Source: MR-S7 sp000400995 (GTDB lineage: Bacteria; Pseudomonadota; Gammaproteobacteria; Burkholderiales; Burkholderiaceae_C). From it: 64,000 bases of DNA. The stretch is taken from assembly GCF_045291395.1 (NCBI RefSeq), contig NZ_CP152342.1, positions 310,001-374,000 of the forward strand, read 5' to 3'. Made by a program: the position numbers and the translations under genes. Positions within the stretch are counted from its first letter, which is position 1. Each line of letters opens with the position of its first letter. Below are positions 24,929 through 33,134 of this stretch, one piece after another. A model generated the notes under the pieces. It was not told where the DNA came from. It saw only the letters and a program-made list of their open reading frames with translations, and ran no database searches.

Positions 24929-26083
24929 ATCCGTGTCGAGGTGTTGCGGGCCGATGTCGGCGGTGCGCGTCACGCCCGCCAGCGTCATCGCCAGCAGCAG
25001 CTCGCGCTGCCACTGCGCCAGCAGCGTGCGCACGCCCGCCTCGCCCTGCGCGGCCAGCGCCCACACCCAGGGGCGGCCCACGAGCACGCCGCGCGCGCCC
25101 AGCGCCAGGGCCTTGAAGATGTCCACGCCGCCGCGCACGCCGCCGTCCACCAGCACCTCGGTCTGCGCGCCCACGGCCTGGGCGATGGCGGGCAGCTTGG
25201 AAGCGGTCGAGGCCACGGAATCGAGCTGGCGCCCGCCGTGGTTGGAGACAACGATGCCCTGTGCGCCCACGGCCACGGCGGCGCGCGCGTCCTCCACGTC
25301 GAGCAGGCCCTTGAGCAGCAGGCGGCCCTGCCACTGGCCGCGCAGCCATTCGATGTCCTTCCACGTCACGCCCGGGTCGAACTGCGCATCCACCCAGGCC
25401 TTGAAGGCGTTCAGGTCGCGCGCGCCGGGCACCTGCGCGGTCAGGTTGCCAAAGCGCAGCGGCTTGCCGCGCAGGGCCACGTCCCACACCCAGCCGGGGC
25501 GTGCCAGCACCTGCGCGGCCCGGATGAGCGCGGGGCGCGCGCCGCTGGCGGCCATGCCGTGGCGCACGTCGCGCAGGCGCATGCCGGGCAGCGGCAGGTC
25601 GACGGTGAAGACCAGCGTGCGGCAGCCGGCGGCCCACGCATCCTCCAGCAGCGCGCGCACGGCGCCGCGGTCGCGCAGCATGTAGAGCTGGAACCAGGGC
25701 GGCGCGCTGGCGGCGGCGGCCACTTCATCCAGCGCGCAGATGCCCACGGTGGAGAGCGTGAACGGCACGCCCGCCGCGTGCGCGGCGCGCGCGGCCTGGG
25801 CCTCGCCCCGGCGCGCGGCCATGCCGGCGAGGCCAATGGGCGCCAGCGCCAGCGGCAGCGCGCAGGGCTGGCCCGCCAGGGTGGCGCGGGTGTCCACCTG
25901 GGCCACGTCCACCAGCACGCGTTGGCGCAGGCGCAGGGCGGCAAGGTCGCTCACGTTGGCGGCCAGCGTGCGCTCGCCGTTGGCGCCGCCGTCGATGTAG
26001 TCGAACAGGAAGCGCGGCAGGCGCTTGGCCGCCAGGCGGCGCCAGTCCTCGGTGGCGGCGGGGTAGGACAGGTCAGGCAGCAT
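24923..26083 (-). CDS. FMN-dependent alpha-hydroxy-acid oxidizing protein (LldD-like)
   Basis: A 386-residue flavoprotein of the L-lactate dehydrogenase / (S)-mandelate dehydrogenase / glycolate oxidase family, which oxidises 2-hydroxy acids to 2-keto acids. Visible signatures are LPRFLFDYIDGGANGERTLAAN, LAPIGLAGMAARRGE, WFQLYM, LLLKGLL and the active-site VVSNHGGRQLDS (His base and Arg). It overlaps the symporter gene by 11 bp and is followed by the ThDP enzyme: oxidation then decarboxylation would be a logical order. Substrate unknown. Confidence 0.9.
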   Translation of the reverse strand: MLPDLSYPAATEDWRRLAAKRLPRFLFDYIDGGANGERTLAANVSDLAALRLRQRVLVDVAQVDTRATLAGQPCALPLALAPIGLAGMAARRGEAQAARAAHAAGVPFTLSTVGICALDEVAAAASAPPWFQLYMLRDRGAVRALLEDAWAAGCRTLVFTVDLPLPGMRLRDVRHGMAASGARPALIRAAQVLARPGWVWDVALRGKPLRFGNLTAQVPGARDLNAFKAWVDAQFDPGVTWKDIEWLRGQWQGRLLLKGLLDVEDARAAVAVGAQGIVVSNHGGRQLDSVASTASKLPAIAQAVGAQTEVLVDGGVRGGVDIFKALALGARGVLVGRPWVWALAAQGEAGVRTLLAQWQRELLLAMTLAGVTRTADIGPQHLDTDS

Positions 26084-26963
26084 GGGCGGCCTCCGTGGCG
26101 CGGCCGTGGCCGAAGCGCCGCATGGCCAGCGCGAAGGCCAGCCCGCCGGCGTACATCAGCACGCCGTAGAGCGCGCCGGGGATGGCCATGGCGTCGTCCT
26201 TGAGCACGGTGCTGGCGATCACCAGCGCCAGCGCGGCGTTCTGCACCGCCGTCTCGATGCCCAGCGTGACCGACTGGCGGTAGGACAGCCGCGCGGCCCA
26301 GGCCACGGCGAAGCCCAGCGTGAGCATGCCGAGGTTGAGTGCCACGGCGAAAGGCGCCAGCGAGCCGAAGTTGTCCACCAGCAGCGCCCAGTTCTTGGTC
26401 ACGGCCAGCACCACGATGAGCACGAACAGCACCGTGGCCACCTTCGTGGCGCGCGGCTCGAAGCGCAACGCCCAGGCGGTGAACCGCCGGCGCGCCCACA
26501 TACCCAGGCTGACGGGCACGCCCAGCACCAGCGCCACCTGGCCCATCATCAGGCCCACGGGCACGTCCACGGCGCGCGCCGCGCCGAGGAAGTGGCCCAG
26601 CGCCCAGGTGACGACCAGGGGCAGCGTGAAGATGGTGAGCACGCTGGCCACGGCGGTGAAGCTCAGCGCCAGCGCCACGTCGCCGCGCGCCAGGTAGGTC
26701 AGCAGGTTCGACGTGCTGCCCGTGGGGCAGGCGGCCAGGATCATGAAGCCCACGGCGAACACGCCGCCCATGCCGAGCAGCGTGAGCATGAGGTAGCAGA
26801 CCAGCGGCAGCAGCACGAAGTGGCAGGCCACGCCCACCAGCAGCGCGCGCGGCTGCGCCAGGATGCGCCGGAAGTCGGCCGGCGTAAGCCCCAGGCCGAG
26901 CGAGAACATGATGAACGCCAGGATGAGCGGCAGCAGCACGCCCGAAACGATGTCTCCCTGCAT
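26073..26963 (-). CDS. Bile acid:sodium symporter (BASS) family transporter
   Basis: A 296-residue inner-membrane protein with about nine to ten helices. FMILAACPTGSTSNLLTYLARGDVALALSFTAVAS and SVTLGIETAVQNAALALVIAS are the two conserved discontinuous-helix signatures of the BASS fold. The start has GGAGA upstream. It sits inside the oxidase/dehydrogenase cluster and probably imports the organic acid that the cluster degrades; bacterial members carry keto- and hydroxy-acids as well as sterol acids. Substrate is inference. Confidence 0.88.
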   Translation of the reverse strand: MQGDIVSGVLLPLILAFIMFSLGLGLTPADFRRILAQPRALLVGVACHFVLLPLVCYLMLTLLGMGGVFAVGFMILAACPTGSTSNLLTYLARGDVALALSFTAVASVLTIFTLPLVVTWALGHFLGAARAVDVPVGLMMGQVALVLGVPVSLGMWARRRFTAWALRFEPRATKVATVLFVLIVVLAVTKNWALLVDNFGSLAPFAVALNLGMLTLGFAVAWAARLSYRQSVTLGIETAVQNAALALVIASTVLKDDAMAIPGALYGVLMYAGGLAFALAMRRFGHGRATEAAHAA

Positions 26964-26991
26964 GGTGTCGTCTCCTTTTACCGTGGTGGTC

Positions 26992-28599
26992 TCAGCCGCC
27001 GGCCGCGATGGCGCGCGCCGCCGCCCGGCCCGTGAGGATGCAGCCGGGCAGGAAGGTGCCCTCCAGCGAGCGGCGGCCAGAGGCCCCGCCGCCGCCGAAA
27101 CCCGCCGCCTCGCCCACGCAGTACAGGCCGCCGATGGGCTGGCCCGCGCCGTCGAGCACGCGGCTTTGCAGATCCGTCTGCAGCCCGCCCAGGCTCTTGC
27201 GCGTGATGAGCTGCATCTGGATGGCGATGAACGGCCCCGCGCCCGGCTTTTGCAGCGGCGCGGGCGCGCAGGTGCGCAGCCGGTCCGGCCCCCACTGGCG
27301 CGCGTGCAGGATGCGGCGGATCTGGTCGTCGTTGTGCAGCTTGCTGCCGTGGGCGAAGTTGGCGTCGAACGCATCGGCCGTGGCCTGCAGTGCCTCGGGC
27401 GCCACGTCGAGCGAGGCGGTCAGCGCGTTCATCTTCGCGGCCAGCCCGGCCAGCGTGTCGTCCACCAGGAAATGCGGGCTTTGCCGCTGCATCTGCCGCA
27501 CCAGGCGGTGGTTGCCCAGCAGCGTTTCCTTGAGAAACTGCGGGAACTGCCGGTCGCGGATGCGCTGGTTGTGCTCGGCGCCCGAGATGGCGAACTCCTT
27601 GGCCGCGATGCGCCAGTTGAGCAGGTGCCAGGTCCAGGGCTTTTCCTGCTGCGCCACGCGCTGGCACAGCCAGTGCGTGTCGAAGCCGGTCACCAGCGGC
27701 TCTGGGCCGATGCGCTCGCCCCGGTGGTTCAGCCACAGCGCCGACTTGCACGGAATGGCCGACAGGCCGTGCCCGTCGAAGTGCGGAAAGGGGTGCGGAA
27801 AGCCCGCCGCGTAGTTCCACATCTCGCCCGCGTGGGTGATTTGCGCGCCCAGCGTGGCGGCGTGGCGGTGCAGCCTGCCGTCGGCGAAGGGGTGCGCACC
27901 GTTGAGCAGGGTGGCGGGCAGCGGCCTGCCCGGAGGCCAGTTGGCGCGCGTTTCCTCGTGCCCGCCGTTGATGCCGCCCATGGCCAGCACTACCACGGGC
28001 GCTTGCAGGCGCACTTCCTCGCCCGTGGCCTCGTTGATGGCGATGGCGCCTGCGATGCGGCCGTTCTGCCGCTCCAGCGCCGTGGCGCGGAGGCCGTGCA
28101 GCAGCGTGAGCATGCCGCCTTCGCCCGCGCGGCGCAGCGCCGCGATCAGGCAGCGCGTGAGCTCGCGCGAGGTGCCCCAGACGATGTGGTAGCGCGGCAG
28201 GCTGTTGCCGTCGCCGTGCAGCCCGCGCTCCACCCAGTTCACGGCGGGCATGAACTTCACGCCCTCCTGCACCAGCCAGTCGTGCACCTGGGCGCGCGAG
28301 TGCTCCACGTAGTAGCGCGCCCACTGGCGCGGCCAGTGCTCGCCGGGGCCGATCTCGCCGAAGCGCAGCCAGTCGGCCAGCGCGCGCTCGGGCGTATCGG
28401 GGATCTTCATCTTCGCCTGCAGCGGCGTGCCCACCAGCGCCATGCCGCCAAAGGCCCACAGGGCCAGGCCGCCGAAGCGTTCGGGCGTGTCGCGGTCCAC
28501 CAGCGTGACGCGCTGGCCCGCGCGCAGCAGCTCCAGCGCGGCCACGATGCCGGCCAGGCCGCCGCCGAGGACGATGGCGTCGGAATGTTGGGTTGCCAT
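26992..28599 (-). CDS. FAD-binding dehydrogenase (fumarate reductase/KstD-like)
   Basis: A 535-residue FAD_binding_2 flavoprotein. The dinucleotide fold is at the N-terminus (DAIVLGGGLAGIVAALELLRAGQRVTLVDRD). RKSLGGLQTDLQSRVLD and GLYCVGEAAGFGGGGASGRRSLEGTFLPGCILTGRAAA near the C-terminus form the cofactor-closing region of this family (related to 3-ketosteroid dehydrogenases). It is the promoter-proximal gene of the minus-strand cluster and faces an AraC regulator. It probably desaturates a carboxylic acid or ketone; exact substrate unknown. Confidence 0.87.
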   Translation of the reverse strand: MATQHSDAIVLGGGLAGIVAALELLRAGQRVTLVDRDTPERFGGLALWAFGGMALVGTPLQAKMKIPDTPERALADWLRFGEIGPGEHWPRQWARYYVEHSRAQVHDWLVQEGVKFMPAVNWVERGLHGDGNSLPRYHIVWGTSRELTRCLIAALRRAGEGGMLTLLHGLRATALERQNGRIAGAIAINEATGEEVRLQAPVVVLAMGGINGGHEETRANWPPGRPLPATLLNGAHPFADGRLHRHAATLGAQITHAGEMWNYAAGFPHPFPHFDGHGLSAIPCKSALWLNHRGERIGPEPLVTGFDTHWLCQRVAQQEKPWTWHLLNWRIAAKEFAISGAEHNQRIRDRQFPQFLKETLLGNHRLVRQMQRQSPHFLVDDTLAGLAAKMNALTASLDVAPEALQATADAFDANFAHGSKLHNDDQIRRILHARQWGPDRLRTCAPAPLQKPGAGPFIAIQMQLITRKSLGGLQTDLQSRVLDGAGQPIGGLYCVGEAAGFGGGGASGRRSLEGTFLPGCILTGRAAARAIAAGG

Positions 28600-28693
28600 G
28601 CGGCAGTCTCCTTGCGCGCACTCTGGGCGGTGCGCTGGCTGGTAACCATAGGCCCTTATGATGGGTTTGGATTGACTTTGGAGGCCATCTGCT

Positions 28694-29707
28694 TTGACTT
28701 TGCAGGCCAGCGTATCGATGAGCTGGGTGAACACCGTGCTCGCGGCCGGCGAGCGCGCCGGGGTGCCGCGCGCGCGCCTGCTGGCGCAGGCCGGCATTGC
28801 CCCGGCGGAGCTGGCGCGCGAGCGCTGGCCCATCGACCACATCACGCGGCTGTGGCGCGCAGCGGCGCACTGCACGCAGGACGCGGGCTTTGGCCTCAAG
28901 GCCGGGGCGCTGGTGGGGCCGGGCAGCTTCAACGTGGTGAGCTACCTGCTGCAGTCCGCGCCCAGCCTGCGCGCGGCGATCGGCGTGGTGCAGCAGTACC
29001 AGCGCCTCATCAGCGACGGCGGGCGCTTCCAGGTGATCGCGGGCGCGCGGGCGGGCTGGGTGGTCTACCACCCGCGCCAGGGTGCGCTGGCGTTCAGTCC
29101 GCACCAGATCGAGGCCGTGCTGGCGGCGGTGGTGGCGTTCTCGCGCTGGGTCACGGGCCAGGCCGTGCGCCCGCTGCAGGTGCAGTTCAGCCAGCCGCGC
29201 GTGGGGCCGCTGGCGGGCTACCGCGAGGCCTTCGGCAGTCCGGTGGCGTTCGAGCAGGCGTTCAGCGGCGTGCTGCTGGACAACGCGCTGCTCGACGCGC
29301 CCCTGCCCCAGGCCGACGCGCAACTGGCGCGCCTGCACCACCAGTACGCGGCGCAGCGCCTGGCCGTGCTGCACGAGGGCGGCGCGCTGGCGCAGGAACT
29401 GCGCGCCTGGATCGCCGCCGCGCTGCCGGGCCGCGTGCCCACGCGCGCCGAGGCCGCGCAGGCGCTGGGCCTGAGCGAGCGTACGCTGGCGCGGCGCATG
29501 CGGGCGCAGCAGCTGAGCTTTTCCGCGCTGCTGGACGCCGTGCGGCGCGAGGCCGCGCTGCAGGCCGTGGCGCAGCCCGGGCGCGCGCTGGCCGACATCG
29601 GCCAGGCGCTGGGCTTTGCCGAGCCGGCGGTGTTCTGGCGCGCGTTCAAGCGCTGGACGGGGTGCACGCCGGTGCAGTGGCGTGCGCGGCAGGCGGCGGA
29701 GCCTTGA
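28694..29707 (+). CDS. AraC-family transcriptional regulator (OruR/ArgR-type)
   Basis: A 337-residue regulator. Residues about 15-200 are the Arabinose_bd (PF12625-type) sensor domain (VLAAGERAGVPRARLLAQAGI, GSFNVVSYLLQSAPSLRAAI). The last 85 residues are an AraC helix-turn-helix pair (EAAQALGLSERTLARRMRAQQLSFSALLDAVRR, LADIGQALGFAEPAVFWRAFKRWTGCTPVQWR). The TTG start at 28694 gives MTLQAS; an ATG about 24 bp inside (MSWVNT) is an alternative. It is divergent from the FAD dehydrogenase gene and probably controls that cluster. Confidence 0.9.
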   Translation: MTLQASVSMSWVNTVLAAGERAGVPRARLLAQAGIAPAELARERWPIDHITRLWRAAAHCTQDAGFGLKAGALVGPGSFNVVSYLLQSAPSLRAAIGVVQQYQRLISDGGRFQVIAGARAGWVVYHPRQGALAFSPHQIEAVLAAVVAFSRWVTGQAVRPLQVQFSQPRVGPLAGYREAFGSPVAFEQAFSGVLLDNALLDAPLPQADAQLARLHHQYAAQRLAVLHEGGALAQELRAWIAAALPGRVPTRAEAAQALGLSERTLARRMRAQQLSFSALLDAVRREAALQAVAQPGRALADIGQALGFAEPAVFWRAFKRWTGCTPVQWRARQAAEP

Positions 29708-29723
29708 GCGTTTGCTCTGCTTT

Positions 29724-29768
29724 CAGGAGCTGCTAGCGCCTGCTGGGCAAGGGCTGGCGGCACTTTTT
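29724..29768. repeat. Comamonadaceae intergenic palindromic repeat, copy 5 (degenerate)
   Basis: CAGGAGCTGCTAGCGCCTG, spacer, CAAGGGCTGGCGGCACTTTTT. It is related to the other copies but diverged in both stem arms. It lies between the converging AraC and tautomerase genes and may help end transcription. Confidence 0.65.
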
Positions 29769-30159
29769 ATCGAAATTCCTCGGCGTACTGCGCCTGCCCG
29801 TGGCCCAGCGACCAGTTCTCCCGGGCCACCTCGACCAGGTTCACGAACACGTCCTCGGGCCGCAGGCCGGGCTGCTCGCCGAGCCGCTCGGCGATGCGCC
29901 GGTACAGCGCCTTCTTCTGCGCCGCCGTGCGGGTGGCGCTGGCGGTGATCTGGATGAACACCAGGTCGTCGCTGCGCGCCACGCCGAGGTAGGTCGCGCC
30001 GTAGCGGAAGTTGGCGGCCTCGTGCTCGGTGATGGCCATGAACTGGTCGTCCTCGGGCACGTCGAAGGTCTCTTGCAGCGCGCGGTACACGCCGTCGCAG
30101 AGCGCTTGCCGGTAGGCCGGCGGCTTGCCGGCGCGCAGGGCGATGTGAACGAGGGGCAT
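29767..30159 (-). CDS. Tautomerase family protein
   Basis: A 130-residue tautomerase-superfamily protein with the catalytic Pro right after Met (MPLVHIALRAGKPPAYRQAL). VPEDDQFMAITEHEAANF and LRPEDVFVNLVEVARENWSLGHGQAQY match the double-length tautomerase branch (PF14552-like). It is divergent from a LysR gene with an AT-rich operator-like region between, so it is probably that regulator's target. The natural substrate is unknown. Confidence 0.87.
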   Translation of the reverse strand: MPLVHIALRAGKPPAYRQALCDGVYRALQETFDVPEDDQFMAITEHEAANFRYGATYLGVARSDDLVFIQITASATRTAAQKKALYRRIAERLGEQPGLRPEDVFVNLVEVARENWSLGHGQAQYAEEFR

Positions 30160-30226
30160 GGCGGTTCCTTGGGAGGTAGTGACGATGGGTGCCACCTTAG
30201 GATGCGAGAATGATTTCAACAAGTTA

Positions 30227-30256
30227 TCAAAAAACATATCAGAGATAATTTTTTGA
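30227..30256. promoter_or_regulatory. Inverted repeat in tautomerase/LysR shared promoter
   Basis: TCAAAAAA, 14 spacer bases, TTTTTTGA: a perfect inverted repeat in an AT-rich stretch that stands out from the GC-rich surroundings. It lies just before the LysR ATG and about 70 bp before the tautomerase ATG, as expected for an autoregulating LysR operator. Binding is not proven. Confidence 0.5.
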
Positions 30257-30257
30257 A

Positions 30258-31115
30258 ATGATGGACCGCCCCCTTGACCTCGACGCCGTTCAGGCCTTCG
30301 TCCGCATCGCCGAACTGGGCAGCTTCACCCGCGCCGCCGACGCCCTGGGCGCCACGCAGGCCGCCGTGAGCCTCAAGCTCAAGCGGCTGGAGGCGCGGCT
30401 GGGCGTGCGGCTCATCGAGCGCACGCCGCGCCACGTGCGGCTTTCCGACCAGGGCACGGCCTTTCTCGGCCATGCGCGCGCCCTGCTGGAGGCGCACGCG
30501 CGCGCGCTGGCCGCCGGGGCCACGGCGCGCGAGCGCCTCGCCGTGGGCATCAGCGACCACGTGGCGGGGCCGGAGCTGCCCGCGCTCATCGCGCGCATGA
30601 ACGCCCAGGCGCCGCAGTTGCTGATCGAGATCCGCATCGCCACGTCGGGCGAGCTGCTGCAGCGCTTCGACCGGCGCGAGCTGGACGCCGCCATCGTGCG
30701 CCTGGACGCGGGCCGCGGCGATGGCGAGCTGCTCGCCGAGGAACCCTTCGGCTGGTTCGCCGCGCCGGGCTGGCAGCCGCGCGCGGGCGAGCCGCTGCCG
30801 CTGGCCACGATGGCCGCGCCCTGCGGCGTGCGCGCGCTGGCCGGGCAGGTGCTCGACGCGGCGGGCGTGCCGTGGACGGAGGTGTTCACCGGCGGCGGCA
30901 TCGCCGCCGTGGCCGCCGCCGTCATGGCCGGCCTGGGCGTGGCCGCGCTGGCGCCGCGCATGCTGCCGCTGGGCGCCGAGGACGTGGGCCGCCGGCTCGG
31001 GCTGCCCGCCTTGCCGCGCCTGCCGGTGCTGCTGCACACGCGGGTGCGCGGCGGGCGGCCGCGCGACGCGCTGGATGCGCTGGCCGCCGCGTTCCGGAGC
31101 GCGGTGCGCGCGTGA
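30258..31115 (+). CDS. LysR-family transcriptional regulator
   Basis: A 285-residue LysR regulator. The N-terminal winged helix is clear: LDAVQAFVRIAELGSFTRAADALGATQAAVSLKLKRLEARLGVRLIERTPRHVRLSDQG. The rest is a LysR substrate-binding domain (LAVGISDHVAGPEL...LDAAIVRLDAG). Two tandem ATG codons open the frame. It is divergent from the tautomerase gene and converges on the siderophore-interacting protein gene. Effector unknown. Confidence 0.92.
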   Translation: MMDRPLDLDAVQAFVRIAELGSFTRAADALGATQAAVSLKLKRLEARLGVRLIERTPRHVRLSDQGTAFLGHARALLEAHARALAAGATARERLAVGISDHVAGPELPALIARMNAQAPQLLIEIRIATSGELLQRFDRRELDAAIVRLDAGRGDGELLAEEPFGWFAAPGWQPRAGEPLPLATMAAPCGVRALAGQVLDAAGVPWTEVFTGGGIAAVAAAVMAGLGVAALAPRMLPLGAEDVGRRLGLPALPRLPVLLHTRVRGGRPRDALDALAAAFRSAVRA

Positions 31116-31128
31116 ACGGCGGCGGCCT

Positions 31129-31863
31129 TCAGCCCTCGCGGTGATCGGCTTGGCCGGCCTTCCAGTACCCCTGGGCATGCAGGCGCCGGGGCGCCAGCCC
31201 GCGCTCCTGCAGGTAGTGCTGCCGCAGGGTGCGCATGGCCTGGGATTCCCCCGCCATCCACAGGTAGCCCGGCCCCGGGGGCAGCGGGCGGTGCAGCAGC
31301 GCCTGGCACAGGGCCAGGCCCGGCGACTGGCGCTGCGTGAACCACTCCGTACGCAGACTGGCCGGGCTGTCGATGGGCTGCTGGTCGGCGGCCTCGGGCA
31401 CCTCGGCGTATACCTTGGCCTGTACGTGCGCGGGCAGCGCGCCGGCGATGCGCTGCAGGGCCGGCAGGGCGGTGGCGTCCCCGGCGAGCAGCACCCAGCG
31501 GGCGTCGGCGGGCAGCGCGAAACCGCCGCCGCGCGGGCCCGCGATGCCGACGCGCTCCCCGGCCCGCGCCTGGGCGGCCCAGGCCGAGGCCGGGCCGGAT
31601 GCCGGGCCGTGCCCGTGCAGGACGAAGTCCACGTCCAGCGTTCCGGCCGCGCGGTCGATGTGCCGCAGGGTGTAGGCGCGGCCCGTGCCGCAGGGCAGGA
31701 ACACCTTCACCCAGGCGGCCGGCGCGCCGATGCCGTCCGCCTGCAGGAAGCGGGCGACCTCGGCGCCGCCCAGCGTGATGCGCCGCATGTGCGGCGTGAG
31801 CGTGCGGGCGGCCAGCACCTCGGCCAGCGCGCGCGCCGTGCGGGGCGGGGTCGCGTCATGCAT
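31129..31863 (-). CDS. Siderophore-interacting protein (ferri-siderophore reductase, SIP type)
   Basis: A 244-residue FAD/NAD(P)H reductase that releases iron from siderophores in the cytoplasm. It has the FAD_binding_9 region with TPHMRRITLGG, the flavin motif GRAYTLRHID, DVDFVLHGHGPASGPASAWAAQA, GIAGPRGGG, and the SIP C-terminal YLWMAGESQAMRTLRQHYLQE. Its start overlaps the MFS gene stop by 8 bp, so the two are co-translated. This suggests the pump exports a siderophore or the pair serves iron acquisition; that link is inference. Confidence 0.9.
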   Translation of the reverse strand: MHDATPPRTARALAEVLAARTLTPHMRRITLGGAEVARFLQADGIGAPAAWVKVFLPCGTGRAYTLRHIDRAAGTLDVDFVLHGHGPASGPASAWAAQARAGERVGIAGPRGGGFALPADARWVLLAGDATALPALQRIAGALPAHVQAKVYAEVPEAADQQPIDSPASLRTEWFTQRQSPGLALCQALLHRPLPPGPGYLWMAGESQAMRTLRQHYLQERGLAPRRLHAQGYWKAGQADHREG

Positions 31864-33046
31864 GGCGGCCTCCGCGCAGCGGCGTTGCCAGCAGGCCCAC
31901 GGCCACCAGCAGCGACAGGCCCACGGCCACGGCGCCGGCCAGGTACACCGCGCCCACGTTCCAGGCGCCGGCCACGGCGCCCAGGGCCGGGCCGGTGATG
32001 CCCAGCGCGATGTCCAGGAACGCCACGTAGGCGCCCATGGCCACGCCCCGGCTCTGCGGCGGCGCGCGGCGCACCGCCTCCACGCCGAAGCCGGGAAACG
32101 CCAGCGAGTAGCCAAACCCCGTCAGGGCCGCGCCCAGGTAGGCCAGGGCGGCCGTGTCGGCGCCCCAGATCAGCAACTGCCCCACGGCCTCGACGACCAC
32201 GCAGGCGAGCGCGACGCGCGCGCCGCCCAGCCGGTCGGGCAGGTGGCCGAAGAGCAGGCGCGCGCCGATGAAGGCCAGGCCGAACGCCGTGAACGCCAGG
32301 CCCGCGTTGCCCCAGCCCTTGGCCGCGAACAGCAGGGCGATGAAGGCGGTAATGACGCCAAAGCCCACGCTGGACAGCGCCAGCCCCAGCCCGGGCAGCC
32401 AGACGCTGCCCAGCACGCGGTAGAACGGCGTGCGCCGCGCCGCCGTGGGCGCCACCGCCCGCACGCCCCACACCGCGCCCAGCGCCAGCAGCGGGGCCAG
32501 GCAGCTCGCGGCGGCAATGCCCGCGAAGCCGTGGGCCGCATGTACGGCCGCGCCCGTCGGGGCGCCCAGGGCGTAGGCGCCGTACATGGCGATGCCCACC
32601 CAGGCCATCACCTTGCCCGCGTTCTGCGGCCCGGCCAGGCCCACGCCCCAGCTCAGCGCGCCGGTGACGACCAGGCTCTCGCCGCAGCCCAGCAGCACGC
32701 GCCCCAGCAGCAGCACCCCGGCCGAGGCGGCGGGCGTGGCACAGGCCAGCGACGCCAGATAGGCGAGGCCCGCGCTGGCCGAGACGAGCAGGCCCGTGAC
32801 CACGGCGCGCCTGGCGCCCCGGGTGTCGGCCAGGTGGCCCGCCCAGGCGCGCGACAGCAGCGCGGCGGCGAACTGCGCGCCGATGACCACGCCCACCACC
32901 AGGGGGCTCAGGCCCAGGCCGTCGTGCACGTGCAGGGGCAGCACCGGCAGCGGCAGGCCGATGGCGAGAAAACCGATGAAGACCGCCAGCGTGATGGGCA
33001 GCAGCCGAAGAAAGACATTGACGCCGGGTGGCGCATGGGAAGGCAT
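31856..33046 (-). CDS. MFS transporter (YfcJ/arabinose-efflux type)
   Basis: A 396-residue major facilitator with about twelve helices. Signatures are GFLAIGLPLPVLPLHVHDGLG, the loop SRAWAGHLADTRGARRAV between helices 2 and 3, and GARLLFGHLPDRLGGARVALA between helices 8 and 9. The start MPSHAPP has GGAGT upstream; the frame also stays open to 33100. It is divergent from a TetR gene with two palindromic operators between, and is followed by an overlapping siderophore-interacting protein gene. Confidence 0.9.
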   Translation of the reverse strand: MPSHAPPGVNVFLRLLPITLAVFIGFLAIGLPLPVLPLHVHDGLGLSPLVVGVVIGAQFAAALLSRAWAGHLADTRGARRAVVTGLLVSASAGLAYLASLACATPAASAGVLLLGRVLLGCGESLVVTGALSWGVGLAGPQNAGKVMAWVGIAMYGAYALGAPTGAAVHAAHGFAGIAAASCLAPLLALGAVWGVRAVAPTAARRTPFYRVLGSVWLPGLGLALSSVGFGVITAFIALLFAAKGWGNAGLAFTAFGLAFIGARLLFGHLPDRLGGARVALACVVVEAVGQLLIWGADTAALAYLGAALTGFGYSLAFPGFGVEAVRRAPPQSRGVAMGAYVAFLDIALGITGPALGAVAGAWNVGAVYLAGAVAVGLSLLVAVGLLATPLRGGRHA

Positions 33047-33060
33047 GGGATGGACTCCAG

Positions 33061-33110
33061 ATATGAGCATTTGCTCGGTATCTGCGAGAATATGAGCCAT
33101 CGCTCATATT
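33061..33110. promoter_or_regulatory. Paired TetR operators between MFS and TetR genes
   Basis: AATATGAGC-CATC-GCTCATATT (33089-33110) is a perfect 9-bp inverted repeat. A second, imperfect copy, ATATGAGC-ATTT-GCTCGGTAT, begins at 33061. Both lie in the divergent promoter region, so the TetR protein probably represses its own gene and the MFS-SIP pair. Confidence 0.75.
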
Positions 33111-33134
33111 GAAAACTCGCCTTTGGAGTCCCCC

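Noticed and set aside
26073..26963. Calling the BASS protein a bile-acid carrier and the cluster steroid degradation
   Set aside because: BASS proteins carry many organic acids, and no steroid ring-cleavage genes are present; the KstD likeness of the flavoprotein is only at family level.
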